Positions 55,631 through 64,000 of a stretch of DNA of 64,000 bases are shown here, piece after piece. Each line of letters opens with the position of its first letter. Positions within the stretch are counted from its first letter, which is position 1. The stretch comes from Chthoniobacteraceae bacterium (GTDB lineage Bacteria > Verrucomicrobiota > Verrucomicrobiia > Chthoniobacterales > Chthoniobacteraceae). The stretch is from positions 1-64,000 of the forward strand of contig CANJNZ010000015.1 in NCBI GenBank assembly GCA_947476045.1. Direction: 5' to 3'. The notes below the pieces were generated by a model. It had not been told where the DNA came from. It saw nothing but the letters and a program-made list of their open reading frames with translations, and ran no database searches. The translations under genes and the position numbers were made by a program.

Positions 55631-56476
55631 ATGCTTAAAGCACTCCCGCCTTACGAATCTATTTTCCACCCCTCGGATTTCACTGAGGCGAGCCACATCG
55701 CCTTTTGCCATGCGTTGAAACTCGCACTTGCATCGAAGGCCAGTCTGACTTTGCAACACGCGACAAGCGACCATCATGAGCACTGGCACGATTTTTCCGG
55801 GATACGTGAGACGCTTGAGCGCTGGAAGCTGCTTCCAAAAGGCAGTGGCCGTCATGCGGTAATGGAACTTGGAATTGGGGTGGAGAAAGTCATGAGCCAT
55901 GGAACGAATCCGGTGGGATCTGTCCTGCATTATCTGAACCGACATCCCGCCGATCTGATCGTCCTCGCCACGCATACCCATGAGGGCCGGATGAAGTGGC
56001 TGCATCAATCGCGTGCCGAGCCAATCGCACGGGGCGCACATTCGCCGACATTGTTCATACCGGACAATGTGGTTGGTTTCATCAATTACGAAGACGGCTC
56101 GGTGAATCTGCATAATGTGCTCATTCCGGTGTCCGCAGAACCCAACCCAATGTCCGCCGTGGATGCAGCAGTCCAACTTGCACGTGTGCTAGAGCTCAAG
56201 CGCGTGCAGTTTCACCTGCTGCATATGGGTGATGAAAAATCAATACCCGCTCTTGATCTGCCACAGCAGGAGGGATGGACGTGGAATCGTCTCATCCGCC
56301 CCGGCGCGGTGAATGAAACCATTCATGAGGCTGCCTCCGCTTTAAACGCCGATTTGATCGTAATGAGCACCGCCGGCCACCATGGCTTTCTCGATGCATT
56401 GCGCGGCAGCACGACGGAACGCGTTCTTCATGAGTCCGAATGCCCTCTACTGGCGGTGCTGCCCTGGCGCTATTGA
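55631..56476 (+). CDS. Tandem universal stress protein (UspA family)
   Basis: 281 residues from the ATG at 55631 (an in-frame TTG at 55559 lies inside an inverted repeat and is unlikely). Two Usp domains: residues about 8-145, starting YESIFHPSDFTEASHIAFCHAL and ending with an ADLIVLATHTHEGRMKW ATP-loop-like segment, and about 178-281, ending ADLIVMSTAGHHGFLDALRGSTTERVLHESECPLLAVL with G-2x-G-9x-G(S/T)-like spacing typical of ATP-binding members. Cytoplasmic. No link to the microcompartment is proven; it follows on the same strand. Confidence 0.88.
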   Translation: MLKALPPYESIFHPSDFTEASHIAFCHALKLALASKASLTLQHATSDHHEHWHDFSGIRETLERWKLLPKGSGRHAVMELGIGVEKVMSHGTNPVGSVLHYLNRHPADLIVLATHTHEGRMKWLHQSRAEPIARGAHSPTLFIPDNVVGFINYEDGSVNLHNVLIPVSAEPNPMSAVDAAVQLARVLELKRVQFHLLHMGDEKSIPALDLPQQEGWTWNRLIRPGAVNETIHEAASALNADLIVMSTAGHHGFLDALRGSTTERVLHESECPLLAVLPWRY

Positions 56477-56538
56477 GTATCCCTTTCATTCCGAGATGAG
56501 TATTGAACGCGGGAGCCCCGTGCGTATTCTCACACCGC

Positions 56539-57645
56539 ATGGCAGATGAGACCAAGCCCCAGAATGATGCAGACTCGCGCGATTCCGTGGATCGCGGGAT
56601 GTTCGATTTCCCGGATTTCGGGGCGATCGGGCGTAATTTTGTAACGTGGGCGAAGGCGAATCCGGCGGCTTGTGCGCTGGGTGTGTGCCTGCTGGCGGTG
56701 CTCGGGTATTTTTATTTCGGGGTGAAAGCCTTTCAGAGTCTTTCGCAGACTTCGGCGCAGTGGATTGCGGCGAGTTGGAATGAGGAGAACGATCAAGAGC
56801 ATTGCGTGGGGATCATCCCGGTTGCGCTGCTGCTAGTCTTGTTGCGTTGGCGGGATTTGCGCGCCGCGGCAAAAGAGCCATCGAATACAGGGATGTGGTG
56901 GGTGGCTTATGGGGTGCTGCTTTTTGTGGTGGGAGTCCGCTGCATTGAGGGGCGATATACGATTTTCGCGCTGCCGCCGCTCATCTACGGCGGAGTGATG
57001 TTTCTTTACGGGAAAAAGGTCGCGCGCATCGTGCTTTTTCCGTGTGTGTTTTTGTTGTTCATGACTCCCATTGGCGGTGTGGTGCAAGGCACGGCGGGAC
57101 TTCAGTCGAAGACAGCCACCGTCATTGAAACGCTGTCCTCGATCTGTGGCATCCGCATCCACGCGGAGGGAGCCAAAATCTTCTCGCTCGATGGACGCTT
57201 CGAACCGCTGGAGGTCGCGGGTGGTTGCTCGGGAATCCGCTCGCTGATGGCGATGCTCACGCTGGCCGCGCTCTATGCATACTTTGCGATGCGCACGCCG
57301 ATGCGCGGGATGGTGTTATTTGGATGTTCGCTGCTGTTTGCGATTCTCGGCAATTTCGCGCGCGTGTTTTCCGTGGTGGTTTTCGCTCGGTTTTTTGATC
57401 CGAAAATCGCGACGGGGCTTTATCACGACTATTCGGGATTCGTTTTCTTCCCGGTCGCCGTGTTGGCGATGATTGGCGCGGGAAATGTGATCAACCGCGA
57501 TTGGAGCAACTGGTGGAAGCGCGCCGCCGCAGCGGCCACGGCAGAAGCGACGCCTGTTCAAAAAGCACCAATGGATTCGCCTGCTTCGCTTCCTTCGAGT
57601 GAACCGCCAAAACCCGAAAAACCATCCGGCTCTTATGACTACTAA
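56539..57645 (+). CDS. Exosortase (archaeosortase/exosortase family)
   Basis: 368 residues from the ATG at 56539. About eight membrane helices. The family's catalytic triad is complete: C230 in VAGGCSGIRSL, R275 in GNFARV and H296 in YHDYSGF. Exosortases cut and anchor PEP-CTERM-type proteins, in step with exopolysaccharide or envelope assembly. The C-terminal 40 residues are a Pro/Lys-rich cytoplasmic tail. No PEP-CTERM substrate was seen in the window, so its targets lie elsewhere. The end overlaps the EpsI gene by 11 bp. Confidence 0.93.
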   Translation: MADETKPQNDADSRDSVDRGMFDFPDFGAIGRNFVTWAKANPAACALGVCLLAVLGYFYFGVKAFQSLSQTSAQWIAASWNEENDQEHCVGIIPVALLLVLLRWRDLRAAAKEPSNTGMWWVAYGVLLFVVGVRCIEGRYTIFALPPLIYGGVMFLYGKKVARIVLFPCVFLLFMTPIGGVVQGTAGLQSKTATVIETLSSICGIRIHAEGAKIFSLDGRFEPLEVAGGCSGIRSLMAMLTLAALYAYFAMRTPMRGMVLFGCSLLFAILGNFARVFSVVVFARFFDPKIATGLYHDYSGFVFFPVAVLAMIGAGNVINRDWSNWWKRAAAAATAEATPVQKAPMDSPASLPSSEPPKPEKPSGSYDY

Positions 57646-58351
57646 GCGCCTCGCCATCCTGCTTGCGGTTGTGGGGCTCGGTTTGAGCACGGTTTTCCTG
57701 CTGCCAAAATCCGCCGCGCAGCCGACCGGCCTTCAGCTCACAGGAGAAGAAGAAGTGGCGATGCCGGAGGACGTTTCCGGCTGGTTCGGGCGCAGTGGTG
57801 AGATCACTCAGAAAGAGCGCGATACGCTCGGCAAGGGCACCAAGTTTGGACGGATGTTTTACAGTCATCCCGTGGCGCGCGGCTACGAATTGCTCGTGTC
57901 CGTCGTGCTCTCCGGGCATGATATGAGCAACAGCATCCATCGCCCGGAGCGCTGTCTCGATGCACAAGGATGGTCCATTCTGGAAAGCGAAGAGGTGGCT
58001 GTGCATGTCGAGGGACGTGGATCATTCCCCACGACACGCCTGCACAATCGTCGCTCCGTCCAATTGAAGAACGGAACCACAGCGACTCAGGATGCGTTCA
58101 CGTTCTATTGGTTTGTCGGTGAAAATGAGATCACCGCAAACCATTTGGGGCGTTTTTTCCAGGACAACCGCGACCGCCTTCTGCGTGGCGTCAACCAGCG
58201 TTGGGCGTTCATCACAGTCACTGCGGTCATCCCCATTCGCGAAAAACCGGAAGAGCAGGCGGAAGCAAAACGCTGGGTGGATACGACGGCGCGCAAATTC
58301 ATCAAAGACTTCGCGCCTCTGCTGCACAAAGGCACACTGAACTACAAGTAA
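57635..58351 (+). CDS. EpsI-type exosortase-associated protein
   Basis: 238 residues starting MTTKRLAILLAVVGLGLSTVFLL (one membrane anchor). The EpsI domain shows LVSVVLSGHDMSNSIHRPERCLDAQGW; this His/Arg-Pro-Glu-Arg-Cys segment is the recurrent motif of exosortase-coupled EpsI proteins. The rest would lie in the periplasm. It is translationally coupled to the exosortase by an 11-bp overlap and ends before a strong terminator. Confidence 0.9.
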   Translation: MTTKRLAILLAVVGLGLSTVFLLPKSAAQPTGLQLTGEEEVAMPEDVSGWFGRSGEITQKERDTLGKGTKFGRMFYSHPVARGYELLVSVVLSGHDMSNSIHRPERCLDAQGWSILESEEVAVHVEGRGSFPTTRLHNRRSVQLKNGTTATQDAFTFYWFVGENEITANHLGRFFQDNRDRLLRGVNQRWAFITVTAVIPIREKPEEQAEAKRWVDTTARKFIKDFAPLLHKGTLNYK

Positions 58352-58355
58352 GTGG

Positions 58356-58395
58356 CACGAAAAAAGGCGTCCGGTTTCCCGAACGCCTTTTCGTG
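58356..58395. terminator. Bidirectional terminator between epsI and transaldolase
   Basis: CACGAAAA...GGCGT pairs with ACGCCTTTTCGTG (58356-58370 with 58383-58395, two bases bulged) around CCGGTTTCCCGA. A/T runs lie inside the stem on both sides, and genes converge on it. Confidence 0.85.
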
Positions 58396-58411
58396 AATTA
58401 GTGGCGAAATA

Positions 58412-59371
58412 TTACGCGATCTTCGAGGAAACGAGGCTTTCGAGTTTCACGATATCCACGGCGAATTTGCGGATGCCTTCGGCGGTTTTTTCAGTCGCCA
58501 TTGCGTCGTCGTTCATTTCGTAGCGGAAGGTTTTTTCGTCGTAGGTGCGCTTGGCCATGTCCATGCCCTTCGCAGCGGATGCGTCGAGTTTCTTCACAAG
58601 CGGATCGGTCGAGGCAGCGAGTTCTGCGAGGAGCGACGGGCTGATAGTGAGCAGGTCGCAGCCGGCCAATTCGGTGATCTCTCCCTTGTTGCGGAAGGAT
58701 GCGCCCATGACTTCCGTGTTGTAGCCGAACTTTTTGTAGTAGTTGTAAATCTGCGTGACGGAGACGACGCCGGGATCTTCCGCCGGAGCGTAGTCCTTCT
58801 TCGTGCTGGCCTTGAACCAGTCGAGGATACGACCGACGAAGGGTGAGATGAGTTGGATGCCGCCCTCGGCGCAAGCGACGGCCTGCGCTAGCGAGAAAAG
58901 GAGCGTCAGGTTGCAGTGGATGCCTTCCTTCGCGACGATCTCGGCGGCTTTGATGCCCTCCCATGTGCTCGCGATTTTGATGAGCACGCGGTCGCGGCTG
59001 ATACCTGCTTTTTCGTAAAGCGCGATGAGCTGGCGGGACTTCGCGACGGTGCCAGCGGTGTCAAAGGAAAGGCGCGCATCGGTCTCTGTGCTCACACGAC
59101 CGGGGACGATTTTCAAAATCTCGAGGCCGAAGTTCACGAGGATGTGGTCCATTACATCGTCCACGCGTTTTGCGCCGGTGAGGCCGCTGTTTTTGCGGTC
59201 AGCGACGGCCTTGTCCACGAGGTGCGCGTATTCGGGCTTCGATGCGGCGGCGAGGATGAGCGAAGGATTCGTGGTCGCGTCCTGCGGCTTGTAGGCCTTC
59301 ATGGACTCGAAGTCGCCGGTGTCTGCGACGACCTTGGTGAGTTGCTTGAGTTGGTCGAGTTGAGTGGTCAT
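58412..59371 (-). CDS. tal: Transaldolase (TalB type)
   Basis: 319 residues, the normal size of TalB-type enzymes. Moves a dihydroxyacetone unit between sugar phosphates in the non-oxidative pentose phosphate pathway. Markers: [33 protein letters not shown], the Schiff-base lysine in [14 protein letters not shown], and [11 protein letters not shown]. No sign of truncation. It converges on epsI across a shared terminator; the tRNA-Cys gene lies upstream on the same strand. Confidence 0.97.
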   Translation of the reverse strand: MTTQLDQLKQLTKVVADTGDFESMKAYKPQDATTNPSLILAAASKPEYAHLVDKAVADRKNSGLTGAKRVDDVMDHILVNFGLEILKIVPGRVSTETDARLSFDTAGTVAKSRQLIALYEKAGISRDRVLIKIASTWEGIKAAEIVAKEGIHCNLTLLFSLAQAVACAEGGIQLISPFVGRILDWFKASTKKDYAPAEDPGVVSVTQIYNYYKKFGYNTEVMGASFRNKGEITELAGCDLLTISPSLLAELAASTDPLVKKLDASAAKGMDMAKRTYDEKTFRYEMNDDAMATEKTAEGIRKFAVDIVKLESLVSSKIA

Positions 59372-59448
59372 GGCTTTTTAGAAAAATGGAACGGCAGGCT
59401 AAAGCCGTCGTCGCGTGGAGCAAACTTTAACTCCGCGTGCGAAGGGAG

Positions 59449-59520
59449 AGGCGGGAGCGGGAGTCGAACCCGCTCGTAGAGGTTTTGCAGACCCCGGCCT
59501 TCCCACTTGGCTATCCCGCC
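59449..59520 (-). tRNA. tRNA-Cys (anticodon GCA)
   Basis: 72 bases. Acceptor GGCGGGA pairs with TCCCGCC. The D arm is GCC/GGC, the anticodon stem GGGGT/ACCTC with loop CTGCAAA (anticodon at 59488-59486), and the T arm GCGGG-TTCGACT-CCCGC. The discriminator base is U, as expected for tRNA-Cys. The 3' CCA is not encoded. No integrase or attachment site is seen beside it. Confidence 0.97.
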
Positions 59521-59638
59521 GTAATCGAGGGCGCGCAGAACTAGCGGAGGCGGGCGCGGGCGTCAACGGACAATCTCGATCCAAAAGAGGCTATCCTTTG
59601 CGCTCTTGGGCGGTTGGTTATATTTACTACATATCGCC

Positions 59639-60166
59639 ATGAATACCGCCGCTTCTCTGCTCTCGCCAAAAGAACTCGCCGCCACACTACAGTCTGGCGA
59701 AGCGCCGGTGCTGCTCGATGTGCGGACGCCGATGGAGTTTCGGGAAATTCATGTCGAGGGTGCACAGCTTTCGCCGCTGGATGAACTCGATCCTGCCGCC
59801 ATCGCGCGTCAGCACGGAAATGCGCCAGCCTGCGTAGTCATCTGCCGCAGTGGAAAACGTGCCTGCAATGCCGCCGAAAAACTCACTGCTGCCGGAATGA
59901 AAAACCTGCGTGTCCTCGATGGCGGAATGCTCGCCTGGGCGGAGGCAGGGCTGCCAGCGAATCGCGGAAAGAAATCCATTTCGCTCGAACGACAGGTGCG
60001 GATCGCGGCCGGGTTGCTGGTTCTCGCAGGCGTTACGTTAGGACTGTGTGTGCATCCGGGGTTTTTCGGACTGTCCGCATTTGTCGGCGCGGGGCTTACT
60101 TTTGCAGGCATCACCGACTGGTGCGGCATGGGTCTGCTTTTGGCGAAGGCTCCCTGGAATCGCTGA
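59639..60166 (+). CDS. Rhodanese domain joined to a DUF2892-like membrane domain
   Basis: 175 residues from the ATG at 59639. The rhodanese domain (about 8-108) shows VLLDVRTPMEFREIHVEGA and the active-site loop VICRSGKRA with its catalytic cysteine. Residues about 118-170 are two hydrophobic helices with SLERQVRIAAGLLVLAG and FVGAGLTFAGITDWCGMG, the DUF2892 signature. It may bind persulfide sulfur at the membrane. The tRNA-Cys gene diverges from it. The stop lies 3 bp before the convergent nagZ gene. Confidence 0.9.
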   Translation: MNTAASLLSPKELAATLQSGEAPVLLDVRTPMEFREIHVEGAQLSPLDELDPAAIARQHGNAPACVVICRSGKRACNAAEKLTAAGMKNLRVLDGGMLAWAEAGLPANRGKKSISLERQVRIAAGLLVLAGVTLGLCVHPGFFGLSAFVGAGLTFAGITDWCGMGLLLAKAPWNR

Positions 60167-60169
60167 GCG

Positions 60170-61279
60170 CTAATACAGCTCGACCGGCGAACGCTTGCCG
60201 TCTTCGGGACTACGCTGCGCTGCGTGCTCGGGGCCGAGCGTGGTCACTCGGAGGTCGAACACTACAGCATCTCGGCGACGGAATTCCGCTTCGTCCCACG
60301 GTTCCGGCGGGGACATTTTCGCTTTGAAAGCGGCGACGTTTGCAAGAGCGCGATCCAACGCGGTGCGGGCGATGTCGCTGAGCGCGGCATGGGCTTTTTC
60401 CACCATCTCGACTCGGTGGCAGATCATCGCGAGGTCGTTGCCGGCGGTGATGGCGCGGTGGATGACTTCCGCGAGTCCGGCGTCGCCCGTGCCGTAGGGA
60501 TTTAGAATCGCGCCCATGTCGAGATCGTCAGTCATCACGAGTCCGCGGAAACCTTGCTCGCCACGGAGCAGGTCGGTGATGATGCGCGGCGAGAGCGAAG
60601 TGGGCACGCCGCTGTCATCGAGCGCGGGATAAAATGCGTGGCCGATCATCATTGAATCCACGCGCTGGGAAAATGCGCGGAAGACGGCGAGTTCGTTCGC
60701 ATCGAGTTCGGCGCGCGTGAAAGGGACCGTGGGCAGTTCGTGATGAGCGTCCGCCGGGCAGCGCGAATAGCCGGGGAAATGCTTGCCGCACGAAAGCACA
60801 CCCGCCGCTTGCAGCGCGTCGTTGAAAGCTCCGGCATTGCGCACGACTTGCGCGACGTTGTTGCCGTAGCAGCGGCCACGCAGACTATTGTCGGCTTCGT
60901 CGTCGAAAGAAATATCGAGCACGGGGCAGAGGTCTAAATTGAAGCCAAACATCCGCAGCAAGCGCCCGGTGATGCGGCCATGCGCGGTGATGAGCGAAAG
61001 GTCGTCGCGGTCGCGAAGCTGGTTGGCGTTCGGCGGTTCGTTGCCGATTAATTTCAGCCGCGAGACGCGCCCTCCCTCTTGATCAATCGTGATGATCGGC
61101 GGCGTGTCCGAGAGGTCGCGCAGATCGTCGCAGAGTTTGCGAAGCTGAGCGGGCGACCGGATGTTTCGCCCGAAAAGGATGAACGCGCCGGGCTGGAGGC
61201 GGCGGAACGTGGCGGCGGTTGCTGCGTCGAGTTCGAGACCGGGGACGCCGGTCATGAGGAGTTGGCCGAGTGAGGACAT
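60170..61279 (-). CDS. nagZ: Beta-N-acetylhexosaminidase (GH3, NagZ-like)
   Basis: 369 residues, no signal peptide, so cytoplasmic as NagZ usually is. Motifs: TIDQEGGRVSRL, CGKHFPGYSRCPADAHHELP (the KHFPG(H/Y) motif with the catalytic-acid histidine nearby) and MTDDLDMGAI (nucleophile Asp). It removes GlcNAc from anhydro-muropeptides during cell wall recycling. The product could feed the kinase-MurQ fusion at 27742. It is first in a minus-strand group of genes toward 60 kb but is separated from plsC by 27 bp. Confidence 0.93.
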   Translation of the reverse strand: MSSLGQLLMTGVPGLELDAATAATFRRLQPGAFILFGRNIRSPAQLRKLCDDLRDLSDTPPIITIDQEGGRVSRLKLIGNEPPNANQLRDRDDLSLITAHGRITGRLLRMFGFNLDLCPVLDISFDDEADNSLRGRCYGNNVAQVVRNAGAFNDALQAAGVLSCGKHFPGYSRCPADAHHELPTVPFTRAELDANELAVFRAFSQRVDSMMIGHAFYPALDDSGVPTSLSPRIITDLLRGEQGFRGLVMTDDLDMGAILNPYGTGDAGLAEVIHRAITAGNDLAMICHRVEMVEKAHAALSDIARTALDRALANVAAFKAKMSPPEPWDEAEFRRRDAVVFDLRVTTLGPEHAAQRSPEDGKRSPVELY

Positions 61280-61306
61280 GGTGTTTTGTTATTCGGAAAA
61301 TTTGGC

Positions 61307-62047
61307 CTATGCGAGACCGGCGAGTGCGCGCACTTCGGCGTGGAGATCGCGGGCGAGCGTCTTGCGATCCGATGTGCGGACGTGCGACGGGCCGAAGTGA
61401 ATATCCACGGTAAGGCCGGTCTTGCGGAGAAGATTTCCCATGTGCGGCGCGAGGCTCATGTCGCCCCAATATGCGACTTCATCGGGCACGCTGCCGCCCT
61501 CGATCGAGTAGCGAAGCCCGCAGGCGGTGAGCGGGCAGGCGATTTTTACCACGGGCTCGAAAAGCGAACTGCGAAACGGAAGAACATGAGAGCCGTCGGT
61601 GCTCGTGCCTTCGGGAAAAAGAACGAGCGGCACACCGGCGTCGAGGTGCTCGTGCATTTCCTCAGCGACATCGGTGACTGCGCCTCGCCGTTCGCGGTCC
61701 ACGAAGATCGTCGCGCCCATTTTCGCCAGCGCGCCGAAGAGCGGCCAGTCGGCGACTTCTTTTTTGGAAACAAACGCGGTCGTGGCGGCGGTGCTCAGCG
61801 CGAGGATGTCGAGGTAGCTGACGTGGTTGGAAACAATGAGACCGTTGCTCGGGATTTCGCCGTGGACGCGGATGCGAAAGCCGAGCCACTTCGCGTGTTT
61901 CGCAGAGGAACGACGAAGCCAGTGCACACGCTGGCGGATGCAACTGCGCGCGCCCGTAAATGCGTAGTCCGCAAAGCAGGTGGCGGCGAGCGGAGGGTAA
62001 ATCATTGCGCGAAGCGCTGCGCGTGCGACTCCTGCAAATCCGCTCAT
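61307..62047 (-). CDS. 1-acyl-glycerol-3-phosphate acyltransferase family (PlsC/OlsA-like)
   Basis: 246 residues. The HX4D acyltransferase motif is SNHVSYLDILAL and the second block is LFPEGTSTDGSHVL. A hydrophobic N terminus should bring it to the inner membrane. It follows directly on the stop of the OlsB-like gene without a spacer. In that context the likely role is OlsA-type O-acylation, making an ornithine-type lipid, rather than general phosphatidate synthesis. Which one cannot be decided from sequence alone. Confidence 0.88.
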   Translation of the reverse strand: MSGFAGVARAALRAMIYPPLAATCFADYAFTGARSCIRQRVHWLRRSSAKHAKWLGFRIRVHGEIPSNGLIVSNHVSYLDILALSTAATTAFVSKKEVADWPLFGALAKMGATIFVDRERRGAVTDVAEEMHEHLDAGVPLVLFPEGTSTDGSHVLPFRSSLFEPVVKIACPLTACGLRYSIEGGSVPDEVAYWGDMSLAPHMGNLLRKTGLTVDIHFGPSHVRTSDRKTLARDLHAEVRALAGLA

Positions 62048-62794
62048 TTAAAAACGAAAACGATTTTGAACGGCTTCGGGGATGTCCGCGAAGTCAATGA
62101 GGGTGAGAAAATCTATGCTGCCGAATTCGCGATCCAGCGCAGGCGGGCCGCAGATTTTAGCGCCCATATTCATGTAGGAGCGAAGAAGGCGCGGCGGCTC
62201 GGGGCAATCGGCGAGCGGCGCGACAGCCGGCATTGCAAAAGCCGGAAGCGGGACGGTGCGAAACTGCTCGGGTGCGAGGTTTGTCGCGGCGAGTTTTTCA
62301 TACATGGCCAGACCGAGCGCAGGGTCTTGCGAGGTGATGGAACTGCATCCGAGAAGCAGGCGCGCGCCTCGTTCCCGAGCGTATTCTGCGATGCCGCGCC
62401 AGAGCATGTTGAGGACGTTCGCCTTTCGATGGTCAATGTGGACGCACGCGCGACCGAGCTCCACGATCTGGGAGCGGTAGGGTTCGTAGGGAGTGAAGTC
62501 GAACTCCTGCGCGCTGTAGTAGCCGTGGCGCTCGGCGGCCATCGCCCCGGTCTGCAAGCGGTAGGTGCCTACGATGGTGCCGGTGGAGACTTTCTCGACG
62601 AGCAGATGGTCGCAGCTTTCATCGAAACGGTCGGCATCGAGTTCCGTCGTCCAGCTTTCCTTCAGCCCCTCGTGCATCTCGACGTTGAAGACCTCAAAGC
62701 GCAAGTGCTGTGCGGCGCGGACATCCGCTTCGCTCGTAGCCAGTCGCGTGCGATAGGCGGATGCTGGCTCTGCTTTTGGCGCTTTCTTGGTCAT
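62048..62794 (-). CDS. OlsB-like N-acyltransferase (GNAT fold, hemolysin-like)
   Basis: 248 residues from the ATG at 62794 (MTKKAPKAEPASAYRTRLATSEADV); the upstream frame is a shadow. The family core reads AAQHLRFEVFNVEMHEG, DHLLVEKVSTGTIVGTYRLQTG, VELGRACVHIDHRK and LLLGCSSITSQDP. OlsB joins a 3-hydroxyacyl chain to ornithine to form lyso-ornithine lipid. The adjacent PlsC-like gene would complete the lipid. The amino-acid substrate is inferred. Confidence 0.85.
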   Translation of the reverse strand: MTKKAPKAEPASAYRTRLATSEADVRAAQHLRFEVFNVEMHEGLKESWTTELDADRFDESCDHLLVEKVSTGTIVGTYRLQTGAMAAERHGYYSAQEFDFTPYEPYRSQIVELGRACVHIDHRKANVLNMLWRGIAEYARERGARLLLGCSSITSQDPALGLAMYEKLAATNLAPEQFRTVPLPAFAMPAVAPLADCPEPPRLLRSYMNMGAKICGPPALDREFGSIDFLTLIDFADIPEAVQNRFRF

Positions 62795-62910
62795 TCGGTT
62801 AATCGCGCGAACGTTATTTGGTCGGCGGAAGTGTGTGAAGGGCAGATTTGGTGACAACCTGACGACCCTCGCGTGTCGCCAGTGCGACGGCGAGATCGGC
62901 GCGAATGAAA

Positions 62911-63249
62911 TTATTCGTAGCGAGGAACGCTTGGATCGATCTCCAGCGACCACGCATCAATGCCGCCGGCTACGTTGCGCACGTCCGTGTAGCCTTGCTG
63001 TAAAAGCCACGCGACAGCACGCGCAGAGCGACCGCCGTGATGGCAATGGATGAGCAGCGCCTGCGATTTGTCGGCCAGCTTTTCCTGCGCAAGCGCGGGC
63101 CACTGCGAGAGCGGGAGAAGTTCCGCTCCGGGGATTTTGCAATGCTCCCATTCCTCCGTCTCGCGCACGTCAATGAGACGCGGTGGATTCGCGCCATCGA
63201 GCAGACGCTTCGTTTCCGTGATACTGACTGCCGGGACTTGTGCGGACAT
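62911..63249 (-). CDS. Single-domain rhodanese
   Basis: 112 residues: LIDVRETEEWEHCKIPGAEL and the active-site loop LLIHCHHGGRSARAVAWLLQQGY (Cys in HCHHGGR), ending NVAGGIDAWSLEIDPSVPRYE, the typical C terminus of small cytoplasmic GlpE/PspE-like rhodaneses. Sulfur acceptor unknown. It begins one base after the end of the L,D-transpeptidase gene on the same strand. Confidence 0.93.
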   Translation of the reverse strand: MSAQVPAVSITETKRLLDGANPPRLIDVRETEEWEHCKIPGAELLPLSQWPALAQEKLADKSQALLIHCHHGGRSARAVAWLLQQGYTDVRNVAGGIDAWSLEIDPSVPRYE

Positions 63250-63250
63250 T

Positions 63251-63850
63251 TTAGCGTTCGATGGTCACCGGTGTGCCGACTTGCACATTATTGAAAAATG
63301 CCTCCGCCATAAAGGCTGGCATACGGATACAGCCGTGCGATGCGGGATAGCCGGGAAGGAAGCCCACATGCATCCCCACGCCGCCATGGATACGCATAAA
63401 GAAAGGCATCTTCGCGCCATCATACTTCGCGCCCTTGGGCATCGGGTCTTTGTCACGATCGATATCCTTTTTCACCGCCGCACCAGTCTGCGCATCCACA
63501 TAATCACCAAAGCGCGAGGAAACATGATCCTTGTCCTTCTGTTGGATTTTAAAGCTGCCGCTCGGCGTGTCGAAGCCCTCGCGTCCCGTGGAAAGTATCG
63601 AGATACCCACAAGCTGGTCGCCCTTGTAGAAAAACGCCTTTTGCTCGCCGATTTTAATGCGCACGCGGGGAGCGCCGGTCACGTGATCACCGTCCCAATA
63701 CGAGACGTTGTCGAAATTCATCCGCTTGCCCTTGTCGGCAGGCGTTTGCTTGCCGTTGAGGTAAATGGTATCACGACCGTAGCGCGCATCGTTGGCGCAG
63801 CCGACGATGAACAATGCGATAAAAGCAAACGCGAATCCTTGATGTTTCAT
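63251..63850 (-). CDS. L,D-transpeptidase (YkuD domain) lipoprotein
   Basis: 199 residues from the ATG at 63850. The signal MKHQGFAFAFIALFIVGC has a lipobox cysteine at 18, so it is envelope-anchored. The YkuD domain (about 60-199) shows FFYKGDQLVGISILSTG, MPFFMRIHGGVGMHVG and the catalytic block PASHGCIRMP. Such enzymes form 3-3 crosslinks in peptidoglycan or attach proteins to it. The rhodanese gene lies immediately downstream. The remaining 150 bases to the window edge hold no gene that I can support. Confidence 0.93.
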   Translation of the reverse strand: MKHQGFAFAFIALFIVGCANDARYGRDTIYLNGKQTPADKGKRMNFDNVSYWDGDHVTGAPRVRIKIGEQKAFFYKGDQLVGISILSTGREGFDTPSGSFKIQQKDKDHVSSRFGDYVDAQTGAAVKKDIDRDKDPMPKGAKYDGAKMPFFMRIHGGVGMHVGFLPGYPASHGCIRMPAFMAEAFFNNVQVGTPVTIER

Positions 63851-64000
63851 TCCTACTTTGGGGGCGCGCAATAAAAGCCAAATGCTCATGCCGTCAAGCC
63901 ATTGCAAATGACGAGAGGTGTGACGGATGGAACGTGGTCGGCGCGAAATGCACGCTAATCACCGGTCACGCCGTCTATTTATCGCGCGCGTCTCCCGCCT

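Noticed and set aside
59449-59640. An attachment site or integrated element at the tRNA-Cys gene
   Set aside because: No repeat of the tRNA 3' end and no integrase gene were found beside it.
61286-62854. A 522-codon open frame on the plus strand opposite the plsC and olsB-like genes
   Set aside because: Shadow of two genes with clear acyltransferase motifs.

Overview
The window looks like chromosomal DNA of a Verrucomicrobiota bacterium, probably from the Chthoniobacter/Spartobacteria side. The evidence is GC-rich, densely packed genes; a planctomycete-type cytochrome (DUF1549/LamG/DUF1553) gene paired with a DUF1501 gene; a microcompartment locus of the Planctomycetes-Verrucomicrobia (PVM) type; an exosortase with its EpsI partner; LpxA (a Gram-negative outer membrane); and several genes preceded by A/C-rich leaders without a Shine-Dalgarno sequence. 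This assignment is inferred from gene content; no rRNA gene is present.

Layout. 1-1226 is a cut-off AIPR-type phage-defence-linked gene. 1.5-9 kb is mostly housekeeping: serS, a polyprenyl diphosphate synthase, radC, lpxA, sufT, small exported proteins. 9-11 kb is an amtB-glnK ammonium uptake unit with its own terminator. 11.5-16 kb is the cytochrome/DUF1501 pair. 16.1-16.9 kb is a disturbed stretch: a duplicated gene start, a low-GC zinc-ribbon membrane gene and dispersed repeats, followed by an intact DUF116-polyprenyl synthetase fusion. 18.6-19.1 kb is a toxin-antitoxin pair. 19-32 kb holds a GH130-GT4 pair, a histidinol phosphatase, folP, hisF, a Gfo/Idh/MocA oxidoreductase, a sugar kinase-MurQ fusion, a VanZ-like gene and ligA.

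33-46 kb is a copper-handling operon on the minus strand: a very large secreted YHYH/Ig-like/multicopper oxidase protein, a CusB-like adaptor with a heavy-metal-binding domain, a CusA-like RND pump, and a single polypeptide joining an MbnP-like copper-binding domain to an MbnH/MauG-like dihaem peroxidase.

46.3-55.5 kb is a DeoR-family regulator followed by a twelve-gene PVM-type microcompartment operon: PduL, three BMC-H, AckA, three BMC-P, an acylating aldehyde dehydrogenase, a class II aldolase, a PduS-like iron-sulfur flavoprotein and a PduT-like BMC-T. By analogy with the planctomycete system it should cleave a deoxysugar phosphate (fuculose/rhamnulose-1-phosphate) and turn lactaldehyde into lactate plus ATP inside a protein shell. 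A previously unremarked 21-bp motif occurs before the regulator gene and twice before the operon, and is the best candidate for the regulator's operator.

55.6-64 kb carries a tandem universal stress protein, exosortase plus EpsI, transaldolase, tRNA-Cys, two rhodanese proteins, NagZ, an OlsB/OlsA-like aminolipid pair and an L,D-transpeptidase. NagZ and the kinase-MurQ fusion together point to peptidoglycan recycling. I saw no CRISPR array, prophage, complete insertion sequence, rRNA or replication origin.
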